Of a DNA stretch of 44,430 nucleotides, positions 21,333-32,984 are shown piece by piece. Both the position numbers and the translations under genes were made by a program. Position 1 is the first letter of the stretch. Each line of letters starts with the position of its first letter. The notes beneath the pieces were generated by a model. That model was given only the letters and a program-made list of their open reading frames with translations. It did no database searches and had not been told where the DNA came from. The DNA is taken from positions 1-44,430 of the forward strand of contig NW_022205217.1 of assembly GCF_008831285.2 (NCBI RefSeq), given 5' to 3'. Origin of the DNA: Nymphaea colorata. Lineage: Eukaryota > Streptophyta > Magnoliopsida > Nymphaeales > Nymphaeaceae.

Positions 21333-23439
21333 CCAATCTTCACCGTCCTCCTGTACACGTGTCAGCCATCCGTCGGTCTTTCCCAGCTCGTGTCCTAACT
21401 GGCCTAACGTGTCCTCCACCCGAAAACCAGTTATCCTACACGTTCCTTAGCTTTAGGACCCACAACGCCACCTCGCCACTCACCCGAGTTGGCTAAGTCT
21501 TTTCCCTTTGTCACATAGGTTTTCAGCCTTCCATCACAACACGTGGCAGCATCTCCTTGCCCACGACCCAGCCTCCCTCCAGCTCGCACACCACCTTTTC
21601 CACTAGCTCCTAGCAGCTCGCCACCTCATTCTACACGTCCCCCTCTTTAGGCGCCACTCCCCTCTCTCGCGCCCCACTTTTCCACGTTTGTAGCGCAAGT
21701 CCCCTTGGACTCGCACCTGGCCTCAATCACGTCCCCATTCATCCTCACTCGCAGTCCCCTCAACCGTTGATCCCTCTACGTGTCTCGATCTCCCTTCATA
21801 ATGAGACCACCCCAGCCAAGTCCCCCACTACCTCCAACCGCACCCAATCGTGGCCGTTGATCGATCCACGTGTCCTCATCTCCTTGCTCGAGAGACCCAC
21901 TCGAGACACTTCGTCACTTAACCTTTTAGGTTACCCCTTAGCTCGAGCCTAGTTCTAAGTCAACTCGACTTAGCTCCTTAGCTCATCTTAGGTCCCCTAG
22001 TCAAACCTAACCCAGTTTGACTGCGACCGAACCTACCTTACCTAGTCAACCTTGTCTTAGTTGACTTGATCTCTTGACTTAACCCAAGCCCAGTTAGGAT
22101 CAACCTAGTTGACTTGAGTCTAACCCGAGTGACCCAACTCACCTAACCCTAACCGAGCTCAGCCCTTGACCTAACCCAGCTCGCCCGATTGCCTAAGTCC
22201 CTCGCCCGAGCCTACCCTTAACCTCTCTTTCTCTAGCTCACCCTCTCGGCTTAACCCCCCTCTTAGCTAGGATAACCTCCCTTGCTAACCCGAGCCCTTT
22301 GACCCTCGGCCTACCCCATCCCGAGCCCTCTTACCTAACTGACCTACCCGTAGAGCCCCGCCAGTCCAAGCCCAACCCAGCCGTAGCTAGGGACTAGGTT
22401 CAGCCGGCGACGTTAGCGCACCGCTAGCAGTCCTCGGCCAGCACCTCGGTCGCGTCCCATCGTCGGATTCCCTGCCGGCGTCCGTGGTCGAGCCACTCGG
22501 AGAATAGGCAGGTAGGCACTGCCGAACTCGGCTTTCGCCCCCCTCGTCCTGTCCGCGGCTTCCGTCCAGCCTAGCGGCGACGATCAGTCGCCCTCTTCTC
22601 TCGGCTCCCGGCAGCAGGTGGCTGCCTAGTCGGCACTTCCTGACCGACTCCGTCCGCCAGCCAGCGCCGCCCGCAACTCGCTGTCCTCTCGGCCGCGCGT
22701 CTGCAGGCAATTCCCGACAGCAGGCGGCTGTCTCTGCTCTCCCGCGCGCCCGTCTTCGCTCGGCAGCAAGCTGCTACTCCAGCCGGTGTCTGCCAACCCG
22801 TCCGACAGCAGGAGGCTGTCCAGGCCGCGCGCTTCACGCCGGCCTGTTGCTGCATTGCCCGGGGATCGGTCTTCACCCCGTAGCTGTTTCGGCTCAACCA
22901 AGGCTAACCCTTGGCCGGTAACTCCCTTAGCCCACTTGTAGATTCGGGGAGGGTGTTTTGCTTTCTGAATTAGGATTTCATTTAGTTTATTTTCGTATTG
23001 TTTTAGCCCAAGGCTTCGGCCTAGCTCCCTGCCGTGGTACCTCAAGGGCCAGCTGCCCGAGACACGACCACAAGGAGCCGACCGTACCCATTTGCTTATT
23101 GTTGGGCGTGGTTTGCTCGTTAGTCTTGTGTGTGTATGGTTGAGTGGTTTGTTGAGTGAGACGAGTGAATTCTTGTATCGCTTACGATTGTAAAAGCCGC
23201 GTCAACCCTTGTAGTGTTTGTCTTATGTCTGCCCGTAGTTAGGAATTGGGAATAAGGGTATTCCGCACCTGTGTCTCCTGTCCTAAGGGTTTTTGCGCCG
23301 GGGTTTGTCCGGCCGGGTAGAAGAGTTGTAATTATTTTATTTTAGGTTTTTCGGTTTTTGAGTAGCACTCAAGAGACCTGGGAAGGCAGGTCGCTCTTGG
23401 TTAGGAAATTCTAGTCCTAGCAGGAGTGGGCCTAACAAT

Positions 23440-23452
23440 TGGTATCAGAGCC
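23440..23452 (+). other. Primer-binding site, element B
   Basis: TGGTATCAGAGCC, 2 bases after the LTR end, is complementary to initiator tRNA-Met. Confidence 0.95.
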
Positions 23453-23659
23453 GTCTTGAGGCTGTTATCGAAGTTCAAGCACTCGTTCCAAGAAGATTCG
23501 GCTTCAACAAATCAGTCCAGGCGGAGAGTGTTTGAAGATTACTTTCGGCAGTGTGTTTTCTGTGTGCATTAGTTTAGGAATTTTCTTTGTCGTTGGCTCC
23601 AAATAGCCAAATTCCTTGGTTTGTGCGTGTTTTCACTTGGTGCCTAACTCACGAATTCA
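23453..23659 (+). other. Short leader of element B
   Basis: The PBS-to-gag stretch is about 207 bases, against more than 500 in A and C. The shared GCGCTA and GGGCCAACCC hairpins of A and C are absent. A small inverted repeat, TTGGCT with AGCCAA, is present near 23593-23610. No gene is seen. Confidence 0.6.
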
Positions 23660-26600
23660 ATGGGTAAATCCAAGAAGAACGTGAGCTCCGATGAGCCTGT
23701 TCTTGAGGACGTCCCTCAGGAGCAAGCAGGAGATGCCCCACCAACCCACAAGGGGCAAGTTCCGGACTATGCCTTAGGTAGAATCCTAAGCATAGAGAAG
23801 GAATTGCTACAAATGCGTAGCGAAATGGCCAAAGTTGAAAACTTTAGGAAGAAGGACATGGATCGTCAAAACGCGGAACACCAAAAGGAAATGGATGAAA
23901 TTCGCGCCATGTTCTGACAGTTGGCCAACAATCAGGCCCAAGTCATTGTAGAGCAGAGGACCACTCAGGGTCTGAATCAACAGAAAGGAAAAGGTTTGCT
24001 AGTTATACCTGGCTACCAAACCGACACTGAGGTTAATCCCAACAACATCTCATATGTTGGGACGAGCATGGAAGGAGGTCGAGTCATGGGACCACCTCCA
24101 GACAGGTATCTAAACGAGCCTACAAGCGAATACTACAGACCTCCTCAAGGTCAACGAACTAGCCAGCCCATTCGGAACCCAATTTTTGAGCTTTTCGAAG
24201 GAGAGGACGAAACACCACTTCGTCCTAGGAGAACTCGAAGAGAGCCTGCACGTTTTGAAGAGAGACGGACACCTTCCGTCAAGTATGATTTCCCTAAGTT
24301 CAATGGGGAACATCTTCGAGAATGGCTATTCATGGCCGAACGTTTCTTCTTGTGTCACCATGTACCACAAGAAGAATGGATTGAAATCGCCACGGCCAAC
24401 ATGACCGGCGAAGCAACAACCCACTACCTCTGGTTTGAACATAAGACGGCCGACCCAACGTGGGAAAAATACAAAGCGAGTCTGCAGTTGCAGTTTGGAG
24501 ACTCCACGTTCATAGATTATGACGAGGATCTCAAGAACTTGACCCAGACCACAACCGTGCCTGTCTATCAAAGGCAATTCGAGAGGTTGGCCAGCATGGT
24601 GCAATGGCCAGAGAAGGCCCTCATAGGGTCGTTCAAGGGTGGACTACGAAGTGACATCAAGAGAGAGATGAAAATCCATCGCTTCGGTAGTCTAGAAGAG
24701 TGCTTTGCCATGGCCAGGCTGTATGAGGAGAGAATTGAAGAGAGAAAAGAAGAGAAAAGAGAGAAACGAGAAAGAAAGGCTCGTAAGTCAGACAAGTTGA
24801 GGAAGAAACCCTCATTCTCCTCTACTTCTCGGAATCAAAGTAGAGAATTCCGTCCCCAAGGGAAGGAATTGGTTCCCTACAACCGTGGGAACGAATATAG
24901 GCCCAACCCAAGACCGGGCCGTGACCTCCCAACTCGTTACCTGACCCCAAAGCAAATAGAGGAGTATTGGAAGAAGGGCCTATGCTTTAGATGTGAGGGT
25001 AAGTGGGAGAAGAACCACCAGTGCAAGGCACTATTCAACATCGTGGTGGTTGATGAACCAGAGACAAGCTCCAGTTCTGAAAGCGATTCCTCCTCTAGCT
25101 CCAGTTCCAGTTCCTCGTCTGATGAGGAAGTCCAAGTGAAGAGAAAGGGAAAGAAAATTGAGTCTGAGGAACCACAGAAAGGAGAAACCTCGAACAGAGA
25201 AGACAAATCTGAAGAGGTTGAATCTTTACATTCTATCCAGGATCCCCATAAGGCTAACGCCATGAGAGTTTTTGGCCGCATCAATGGCCAGAAAGTTTTG
25301 ATTTTGCTCGATAGCGGTGCAACCAACAACTTCTTAACCGAAGAAGCCGCTGAGAAGTGCAAGGTCACTCTCAATGAGAGCAGCCCAGAGACTATAATCG
25401 TGGGAGGGGGTCATAGACTCAAGTGCATTCATGAAGGAAAGGGCATTGATGTCAACATCAAGAAGAAAAACTTCAAAGTGGATTGCCTAGTCATTCCATT
25501 AGACGGAGTCGACTTGATTTTGGGAATGCCTTGGTTCCTAACTTGGAAGGACATTCGTTGGGATGTGAAGAACTTTGCTATGACGTTCATCCCAGACGGA
25601 GAAGGAGAATCGATCACTCTTCAGGGACTCGCCAGCTCCACGCGTCCCAAGGCAGCATTGCGGTCCATCCAGCATGAGCAACCCGCCTGCTGGGTACTCA
25701 CCTTGGCTACGGATGTACCCGAATCTGAAGAAAAGGTGGAAGAACCCATTCCACCAAGCATTCAATTGGTCCTAGACCAATTTCCAGCCATTTTTGATGA
25801 GCCCAAAGGTTTACCGCCTAAACGGGCATATGATCATCGCATCGTCCTCGCACAAGGTGCAGAGAACGTCAGGCCATATAGGTATGGACACAGCCAGAAG
25901 GCGGAGATTGAGCGCCTTGTGAAAGAAATGTTGGAAAGCGGAATCATTAGGCCTAGTTGTAGTCCTTTTTCCTCACCAGTCCTCTTAGTGAAGAAGAAGG
26001 ACAACACATGGCGATTCTGTATCGATTACAGGGCGCTGAATGAGGTGACCGTTAAGGATCGGCACCCCATACCAGTTATTGATGAGTTGTTAGACGAATT
26101 GGCCGGCGCCACAGTATTTTCCAAGATTGATCTCAGAGCCGGCTATCATCAGATCAGGATGTTCGATGAAGACGTGTTGAAGACAGCGTTCAGAACACAT
26201 GACGGGCATTATGAATTTCTCGTAATGCCTTTTGGACTGACAAATGCACCAGCTACATTCCAGCGGTGTATGAATGATGTGTTCAGAGCTCATCTCAGAG
26301 ACTTCATCCTCGTATTTTTCGATGACATACTCATCTATAGTAAGGACGAGGAGCAACACAAGAGGCACCTGGAAATTACTCTAGGTATTCTTCAGGAGCA
26401 CCAACTCTTTGCGAAGATGTCCAAATGCAGTTTTGGACAATCTTCCATTGGATATCTCGGACACATCGTGTCCCAAGAAGGGGTTCGGGCAGACCCCGAA
26501 AAGTTGCACGCCATGGAAAAATGGCCTCTGCCCAAGGACCTCAAAGGTCTAAGAGGATTTCTTGGATTAACTGGGTACTACCGAAGATTCATTCAGGGAT

Positions 26601-28271
26601 ATGGCATTATTGCCCAGCCCCTCACCCAGATGCTAAAGAAAGGAGCCTTCTCTTGGACTGAGAAGTCGAGAGTTGCTTTTGACAAGCTGAAAGCAGCTCT
26701 AATGACCGCCCCAGTACTAACTCTCCCCGATTTCTCAAAAACTTTCACCATTGAGACAGATGCGTGTGAAGTCGGCGTCGGAGCAGTGCTAGGACAAGAT
26801 GGTCATCCCATCGCGTATATGTCCAAGGCCTTGACTAGCCGGGCCAAGCCCCTCTCTACATATGAGAAGGAGTTGCTTGCAATCGTAATCGCGGTGGAGA
26901 AGTGGCGTCCATACTTAATTGGACGCAAGTTTATCGTCAGGACCGACCAAAACAGCCTGAAGTACATGTTAAAACAACGTGTGTCTACCCCCACTCAACA
27001 AAGGTGGCTAGCGAAGCTCTTGGGGTATGACTTTGAAATCGAGTACAAGAAGGGTCCTGAGAACAAGGCGGCGGATTCTCTTTCCCGCCTCACTGAACAG
27101 TTGATGACTTTGTCTGTGGTGGAGACGGACATTTGGAAGAGATTAGCCCAGGATCAACATGATGACCAGTCATTAAGGCTAATCAAGACTTCGGTTCAAC
27201 AGAACCCCGGATCCATTCCTTTGTATTCAGTCAAAGGAAATCTTCTGTATAGGAAGGACAAGGCTGTAGTCCCTCCTAACTCTGGGCTAAGGCAGGAACT
27301 CCTGCAACATTTTCATGACACCCCTGCAGCGGGTCATGAAGGGGTCGCTAAGACCCTAGCGCGGATAAAGGCCCAATTTTGGTGGCGAGGAATAAAGGCA
27401 GAAGTGCAGGACTATGTAAAGAAGTGTATAGTCTGCCAGAGGGAAAAGTACGAGGCCATCAAGCCTCCTGGTCATTTGAACCCTCTGCCTATACCAACCA
27501 AGCCGTGGACTGATGTCACGATGGACTTCATCGACGCCATGCCTCGATCAGAAGGGAAAGAGGCAGTCTTAGTTGTCGTGGATCGGCTCACGAAGTATAG
27601 TCACTTCGCCCCCTTGCCGAGGTTGTATCAAGGGCCACTTGTGGCCAACGTCTACCAAGAATACATTGGGAAACTGCATGGAATGCCACAGTCCGTCATC
27701 TGTGACAGGGACTCGATCTTTCTGAGTGCATTGTGGCAGGAGTACATGAAGAATATGGGTACGACGTTAAACTATAGTACTGCCCACCACCCGCAAACAG
27801 ATGGGCAAAGTGAAATCGTCAACCGGTCTTTGGAGACTTATCTCCGTTGCTTCGCAGGTGAACGACCATCAACATGGGTTAAGTATCTGCCTTGGGCAGA
27901 ATGGTCGTACAACACGAGTCTTCACTCGTCTACTGGCATCACCCCTTACGAGGGTGTGTATGGATTTCCACCTCCTGCAATACCAAGGTATGAAGGAGGC
28001 ACTGCTGAAGATGATGCAGTAGATTGTGAGTTGCGCACCAGAGAAGAGGTCCTAGAATCTCTCAAGGAAAACATCGTCAAGGCGCAAAATCGTATGAAGC
28101 AAGTGTACGATAAGGGAAGAAAGGACCGGGAGTTTCAGGTGGGAGACTATGTGTGGCTTAAGAGGTTGCCTCTTAAGCAAAAGTCCTTGATGGGTCAGCC
28201 CTATTCGAAGTTGCTACCTCGATATTATGGACCCTATCCGGTGATTCAGAAGGTAGGGAAGGCTGCGTACA

Positions 28272-28329
28272 GACTTGGCCTTCCAAGAACAGCGTTGGTA
28301 GACTTGGCCTTCCAAGAACAGCGTTGGTA
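28272..28329 (+). repeat. 29-bp tandem duplication in the integrase C-terminal region
   Basis: Bases 28272-28300 and 28301-28329 are identical copies of a unit starting GACTTGGCC and ending GTTGGTA. A and C have one copy. As 29 is not a multiple of three, the frame is lost before the chromodomain. Confidence 0.97.
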
Positions 28330-28574
28330 CATCCAGTCTTTCACGTCACCAGGCTCAAGCCTCATCAGGGTGATGTACCTACTTTGATCGAGCATGTTCC
28401 GGATAGCTTGCCAACCCCCTACCGTATTCTCAAGCATAGATATGTCCAGCGGCAGGGGAGAACCAGGCATGAGGTGCTCGTAGAATGGGAGGGACCCGAC
28501 AGGGGTACTTCTTGGGAGGAATTCGGGACGATCATTCATCGTTTCCCCTCTTCTAGCGCTCGAGGACAAGCGCA

Positions 28575-28592
28575 AGGTAGGGAGGGGGAATC
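28575..28592 (+). other. Polypurine tract, element B
   Basis: AGGTAGGGAGGGGGAATC lies directly before the 3' LTR and inside the extended pol frame. Confidence 0.88.
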
Positions 28593-31500
28593 TGTTACAG
28601 ACCAATTTCCAGGTCCCGGCCACGTAGAGGAAGAGCAGGCCGAGCCCAGTCAGCGAAAGAGAAAGGCGTCAGAGATTGGAGCTCGTTCTCTACGGCTTGC
28701 AGAAATTAGTCCCAAGGAGAAGGATTCGGCACCAACGTCAGTTGCAGTGGGAGGAGTGGGAGGAGCAGCTGAGGCCAAGACGGTGCTTGAACTGGGTAAG
28801 TCTCAAGGTGTCTAGGATTCTAGTGTAGGTCTCACCAAGCTAGTCAAGTCTTAACCAAGTGAGTCCAGTCTACGCGTCCCTTGAGGCTAGCCAATGACCA
28901 GGGTCTTAGGCAAATGGCTCGGTCAAACCTGACCGAGCTCTTGATCTAATCAACCGAAGTGAGGGCGGGTCCCCTCACGAGGTCCCCACCTTGGGCTCAC
29001 AAGGCTCAGGGGTTTAACCTTTTATTTTACGCGTTGGGCACTAGGCCCGAGTCTAGTTTCAAGCGTTTTAGTTAAGTACATAGGTTTGCTTTCGTTGGGT
29101 TTTGAAATAAGGACCTAGCCAAGCGGGTTGTGCTTGGCAATATGGATTTGGATTGTGGGTAGAGAGCGAGATCTGGATTGTGGACTCGCTCAAATAGGAA
29201 ATGTATATATTGTTTTAGATCTATTGTATTGTATCGAATTTTGGACTAAGGAAAGCATTTTGCTAAGTTGTGTTCTCTCTCCTCCTCGTGAGGCTTGTCT
29301 CTCTCTCCCTCGGTCTAGAGGTGAGATCTTCATCTTCTTCGTCAGCCATCGAGTTTCACATGGTGAAATCTGCGGTGCCTCTCATCCCCTCGCGTCCCCT
29401 TGGCCTGTGACGCTCCTAATACCAGCAAAAGCTTCGGGCAGCGGAGATATTCCGTTGGTGAACTCAAAGCACGAAGGCTTGCGGCGGATTCCTCCTACCG
29501 GCGGCAATCCCTCCCTCGTCCACGGCTGATTCCCCTTTTGAACTGCACTCCAGCAAGGTTGGTACCTTCTTCTCGACCCCGGTGAAGTTGAGAGGCCGCC
29601 ATTGCTATAGGGAAGGCTGAATTTGATTTAGAATTCAGCAACGACGGCTAATTTGTTTACCTTATGATTCTCGGTTTTCTTCTCGTCGATCGGTGATTAA
29701 TTTAAGACAGAATACGCTAAAACGTTGGATCTTCTTCTCGGCGAACCCGTGAGGAAGGTCTAAGTTGAGCCTCGAAATCTGTTTTAGAACATCTAAAGAT
29801 CTCCGTGAAGAAAGGCCGTGAATCCTCGGGTTAACGTAGCCACCAAGAGAAGAACGAGAAAGTGGATGCGACCGGACTTTCTTGAAGAGAAATTCGGGTT
29901 CGGACCTACCTCTTGTTCTTCGGTCCAGCAGGTTAAAACTCCCTGCAAATGAAGATCTAACCGGTGGAATATCATCTGTACGAGTTCATTGGAATCGCCC
30001 AATCAAGTGCTCCAATATAGCCAAGTTCGGGTGAAATCGCACGGTTGGATAGTTAGATCGCTTCCTCACCGGAAATCTGCTGTCTTCCGGTGTAACCTGC
30101 AACTTTCGGCGTGTTCTCAAGATTCCGGTGGCATAGGACCACCCTGCCCTTGTACGAGTTGAAGTCTTCGTGAAGCTTGAAGGGGCGTTTTGGTCTTTGG
30201 TGAGGTTGAACTCAAACCAGGCCGGTCTTCCTCTCTCGGTGCGAGCCTACATGCAGTCAACTCGGACCAGGTAAGTCCAATCCTCACCGTCCTCCTGTAC
30301 ACGTGTCAGCCATCCGTCGGTCTTTCCCAGCTCGTGTCCTAACTGGCCTAATGTGTCCTCCACCCGAAAACCAGTTATCCTACACGTTCCTTAGCTTTAG
30401 GACCCACAACGCCACCTCGCCACTCACCCGAGTTGGCTAAGTCTTTTCCCTTTGTCGCATAGGTTTTCAGCCTTCCATCACAACACGTGGCAGCATCTCC
30501 TTGCCCACGACCCAGCCTCCCTCCAGCTCGCACACCACCTTTTCCACTAGCTCCTAGCATCTCGCCACCTCATTCTACACGTCCCCCTCTTTAGGCGCCA
30601 CTCCCCTCTCTCGCGCCCCACTTTTCCACGTTTGTAGCGCAAGTCCCCTTGGACTCGCACCTGGCCTCAATCACGTCCCCATTCATCCTCACTCGCACTC
30701 CCCTCAACCGTTGATCCCTCTACGTGTCTCGATCTCCCTTCATCACGAGACCACCCCAGCCAAGTCCCCCACTACCTCCAACCGCACCCAATCGTGGCCG
30801 TTGATCGATCCACGTGTCCTCATCTCCTTGCTCGAGAGACCCACTCGAGACACTTCGTCACTTAACCTTTTAGGTAACCCCTTAGCTCGAGCCTAGTTCT
30901 AAGTCAACTCGACTTAGCTCCTTAGCTCATCTTAGGCCCCCTAGTCAAACCTAACCCAGTTTGACTGCGACCGAACCTACCTTACCTAGTCAACCTTGTC
31001 TTAGTTGACTTGATCTCTTGACTTAACCCAAGCCCAGTTAGGATCAACCTAGTTGACTCGAGTCTAACCCGAGTGACCCAGCTCACCTAACCCTAACCGA
31101 GCTCAGCCCTTGACCTAACCCAGCTCGCCCGATTGCCTAAGTCCCTCGCCCGAGCCTACCCTTAACCTCTCTTTCTCTAGCTCACCCTCTCGGCTTAACC
31201 CCCCTCTTAGCTAGGATAACCTCCCTTGCTAACCCGAGCCCTTTGACCCTCGGCCTACCCCATCCCGAGCCCTCTTACCTGACTGACCTACCCGTAGAGC
31301 CCCGCCAGTCCAAGCCCAACCCAGCCGTAGCTAGGGACTAGGTTCAGCCGGCGACGTTAATGCACTGCTAGCAGTCCTCGGCCAGCACCTCGGTCGCGTC
31401 CCGTCGTGGGATTCCCTGCCGGCGTCCGTGGTCGAGCCACTTGGAGAATAGGCAGGTAGGCACTGCCGAACTCGGCTTTCGCCCCCCTCGTCCTGTCCGC

Positions 31501-32360
31501 GGCTTCCGTCCAGCCTAGCGGCGACGATCAGTCGCCCTCTTCTCTCGGCTCCAGGCAGCAGGTGGCTGCCTAGTCGGCACTTCCTGACCGACTCCGTCCA
31601 CCAGCCAGCGCCGCCCGCAACTCGCTGTCCTCTCGGCCGCGCGTCTGCAGGCAATTCCCGACAGCAGGCGGCTGTCTCTGCTCTCCCGCGCGCCCGTCTT
31701 CGCTCGGCAGCAGGCTGCTACTCCAGCCGGTGTCTGCCAACCCGTCCGACAGCAGGAGGCTGTCCAGGCCGCGCGCTTCACGCCGGCCCGTTGCTGCATT
31801 GCCCGGGGATCGGTCTTCACCCCGTAGCTGTTTCGGCTCAGCCAAGGCTAACCCTTGGCCGGTAACTCCCTTAGCCCACTTGTAGATTCGGGGAGGGTGT
31901 TTTGCTTTCTGAATTAGGATTTCATTTAGTTTATTTTCGTATTGCTTTAGCCCAAGGCTTCGGCCTAGCTCCCTGCCGTGGTACCTCAAGGGCCAGCTGC
32001 CCGAGACACGACCACAAGGAGCCGACCGTACCCATTTGCTTATTGTTGGGTGTGGTTTGCTCGTTAGTCTTGTGTGTGTATGGTTGAGTGGTTTGTTGAG
32101 TGAGACGAGTGAATTCTTGTATCGCTTACGATTGTAAAAGCCGCGTCAACCCTTGTAGTGTTTGTCTTAGGTCTGCCCGTAGTTAGGAATTGGGAATAAG
32201 GGTATTCCGCACCTGTGTCTCCCGTCCTAAGGGTTTTTGCGCCGGGGTTTGTCCGGCCGGGTAGAAGAGTTGTAATTATTTTATTTTAGGTTTTTCGGTT
32301 TTTGAGTAGCACTCAAGAGACCTGGGAAGGCAGGTCGCTCTTGGTTAGGAAATTCTAGTC
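28593..32360 (+). repeat. 3' LTR of element B, lacking its last 21 bp
   Basis: It is nearly identical to 19649-23437 and breaks off after TTCTAGTC, where element C begins. It carries the pol tail (to 28815), the hairpin series with one arm changed (CTTGG instead of CCTGG near 28989), a TATA-like box at 29204, a CAGGTAAGT donor near 30268, and the TTGAC and GC-rich regions. Open frames repeated at the same place in both B LTRs (for example 29128-29529) have no family resemblance I can recognise. Confidence 0.92.
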
Positions 32361-32683
32361 TGTTACGTACCTACCCAACGGTCCAGACCCAGCAGAGGCC
32401 GAGCCAGCGGAATCTAGTCGAAGGAAGCGCAAGGCTTCCGACTTGTGGGCTCGATCTCTTCAGTGCATCAAGTCCAGTCCCAAGGAGATGCAAGAAGCAC
32501 CAGAGTTAGTTGCAGCGGGAGGAGTGGGAGGAGCAACTAGGTCGTCAACGGTGCTCAAACAGGTCCAGTCTCAGGGTGACATAGGTTCCAAGGTTAGACT
32601 CGCCGAGCTAGAATCATCTAAACCAAGCGAGTCCACTTCACGCGACCCTTGAGACGTCCTAAGATCCAAGTCTTAGGTAAACG

Positions 32684-32964
32684 GCTCGGTCAAACCTGAC
32701 CGAGCTCTTGAGTCAAACAAACCGAAGTGAGGGCGGGTCCCCTCACAAGGTCCCCACCCTGGGTTCAAAAGATCCAGGGGCTCGAACCTTTCCTTTGCGC
32801 GTGGGCACTAGGCCCGTTTTGCTTTATGAATAACGAGTAAATAAAGTTAGTCTTAGGCTTGTTAATATTAGGATTCGAGGTAGGAACCTAGCCTAGCGGG
32901 TTGTGCTTGGCGTTTTGGATTTGGGTCTTAGGTAGAGAGTGAGATCTGGATTGTAGACTCGCTC
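32684..32964 (+). promoter_or_regulatory. U3 hairpin series, family C
   Basis: Arms: GCTCGGTC 32684-32691 with GACCGAGC 32698-32705; GTGAGGG 32727-32733 with CCCTCAC 32740-32746; CCCTGG 32757-32762 with CCAGGG 32774-32779; GGGC 32803-32806 with GCCC 32812-32815; GCCTAGC 32891-32897 with GCTTGGC 32905-32911 (one mismatch); GAGTGAG 32937-32943 with CTCGCTC 32958-32964 (one T-G pair, that is, U-G in RNA). The order and spacing match A and B. Confidence 0.6.
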
Positions 32965-32976
32965 AGATAGGATTAG

Positions 32977-32984
32977 TATAAATT
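32977..32984 (+). promoter_or_regulatory. TATA box of the family C LTR
   Basis: TATAAATT is at the position matching the A and B boxes. The same sequence is in the 3' LTR at 42177. Confidence 0.65.

Larger units (their letters stand above)
19649..23437 (+). repeat. 5' LTR of element B (3.79 kb)
   Basis: It runs from TGTTACAGACC to CCTAACA, followed by the PBS. The start holds an uninterrupted copy of the pol-tail frame ending at a TAG at 19869-19871. Then come the hairpin series (19973-20247), TATA (20260), splice-donor-like CAGGTAAGT (21324-21332), ACGTG-type motifs (21357, 21541, 21779, 21868), a TTGAC-rich block (about 22016-22180) and the GC-rich GACAGC/GCTGTC region (about 22560-22830). 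A CGCCGGGGTTTGTCCGGCC block near the end is shared with A and C. No independent gene is supported. Confidence 0.92.
23660..28815 (+). pseudogene. gag-pol polyprotein of element B, two breaks
   Basis: It starts at ATG 23660 (MGKSKKNVS). TGA at 23915-23917 stands where A and C have Arg; the same frame then stays open from 23921 to 28387 (1488 codons). Visible in order: Gag; zinc knuckle CFRCEGKWEKNHQC; a run of Ser with Asp/Glu; protease DSGAT (25310); RT with RFCIDYRAL, MPFGLTNAPATF and VFFDD (26312-26326); RNase H ETDACEVG, TDQ and DSLSR; integrase zinc-binding part and D (27524), D (27704), E (27812). A 29-bp tandem duplication (28272-28329) shifts frame at the end of integrase. The original frame resumes and carries the chromodomain (VEWEGPDRG) and the LTR-encoded tail to TAG at 28813-28815. 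Two residues (Pro-Val) are missing near 25865. Active-site residues all look intact. Confidence 0.93.
19649..32360 (+). mobile_element. Element B: Ty3/gypsy chromovirus, recently inserted but defective
   Basis: Order: 5' LTR 19649-23437, PBS 23440, short leader, gag-pol 23660-28815, polypurine tract to 28592, and a 3' LTR from 28593 that is cut at 32360 by element C. Its last 21 bp are expected beyond the window, after C. The two LTRs differ only by scattered changes, mostly transitions, which points to a fairly recent insertion. The LTR sequence is well diverged from A and C but shares termini, layout and hairpins. Confidence 0.92.

Noticed and set aside
29128-29529. 133-codon open frame present in both LTRs of element B (also 20184-20585)
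   Set aside because: It lacks an ATG at its listed start, spans the TATA and transcription start region, and has no counterpart in A or C LTRs. Two near-identical LTRs are not independent evidence.
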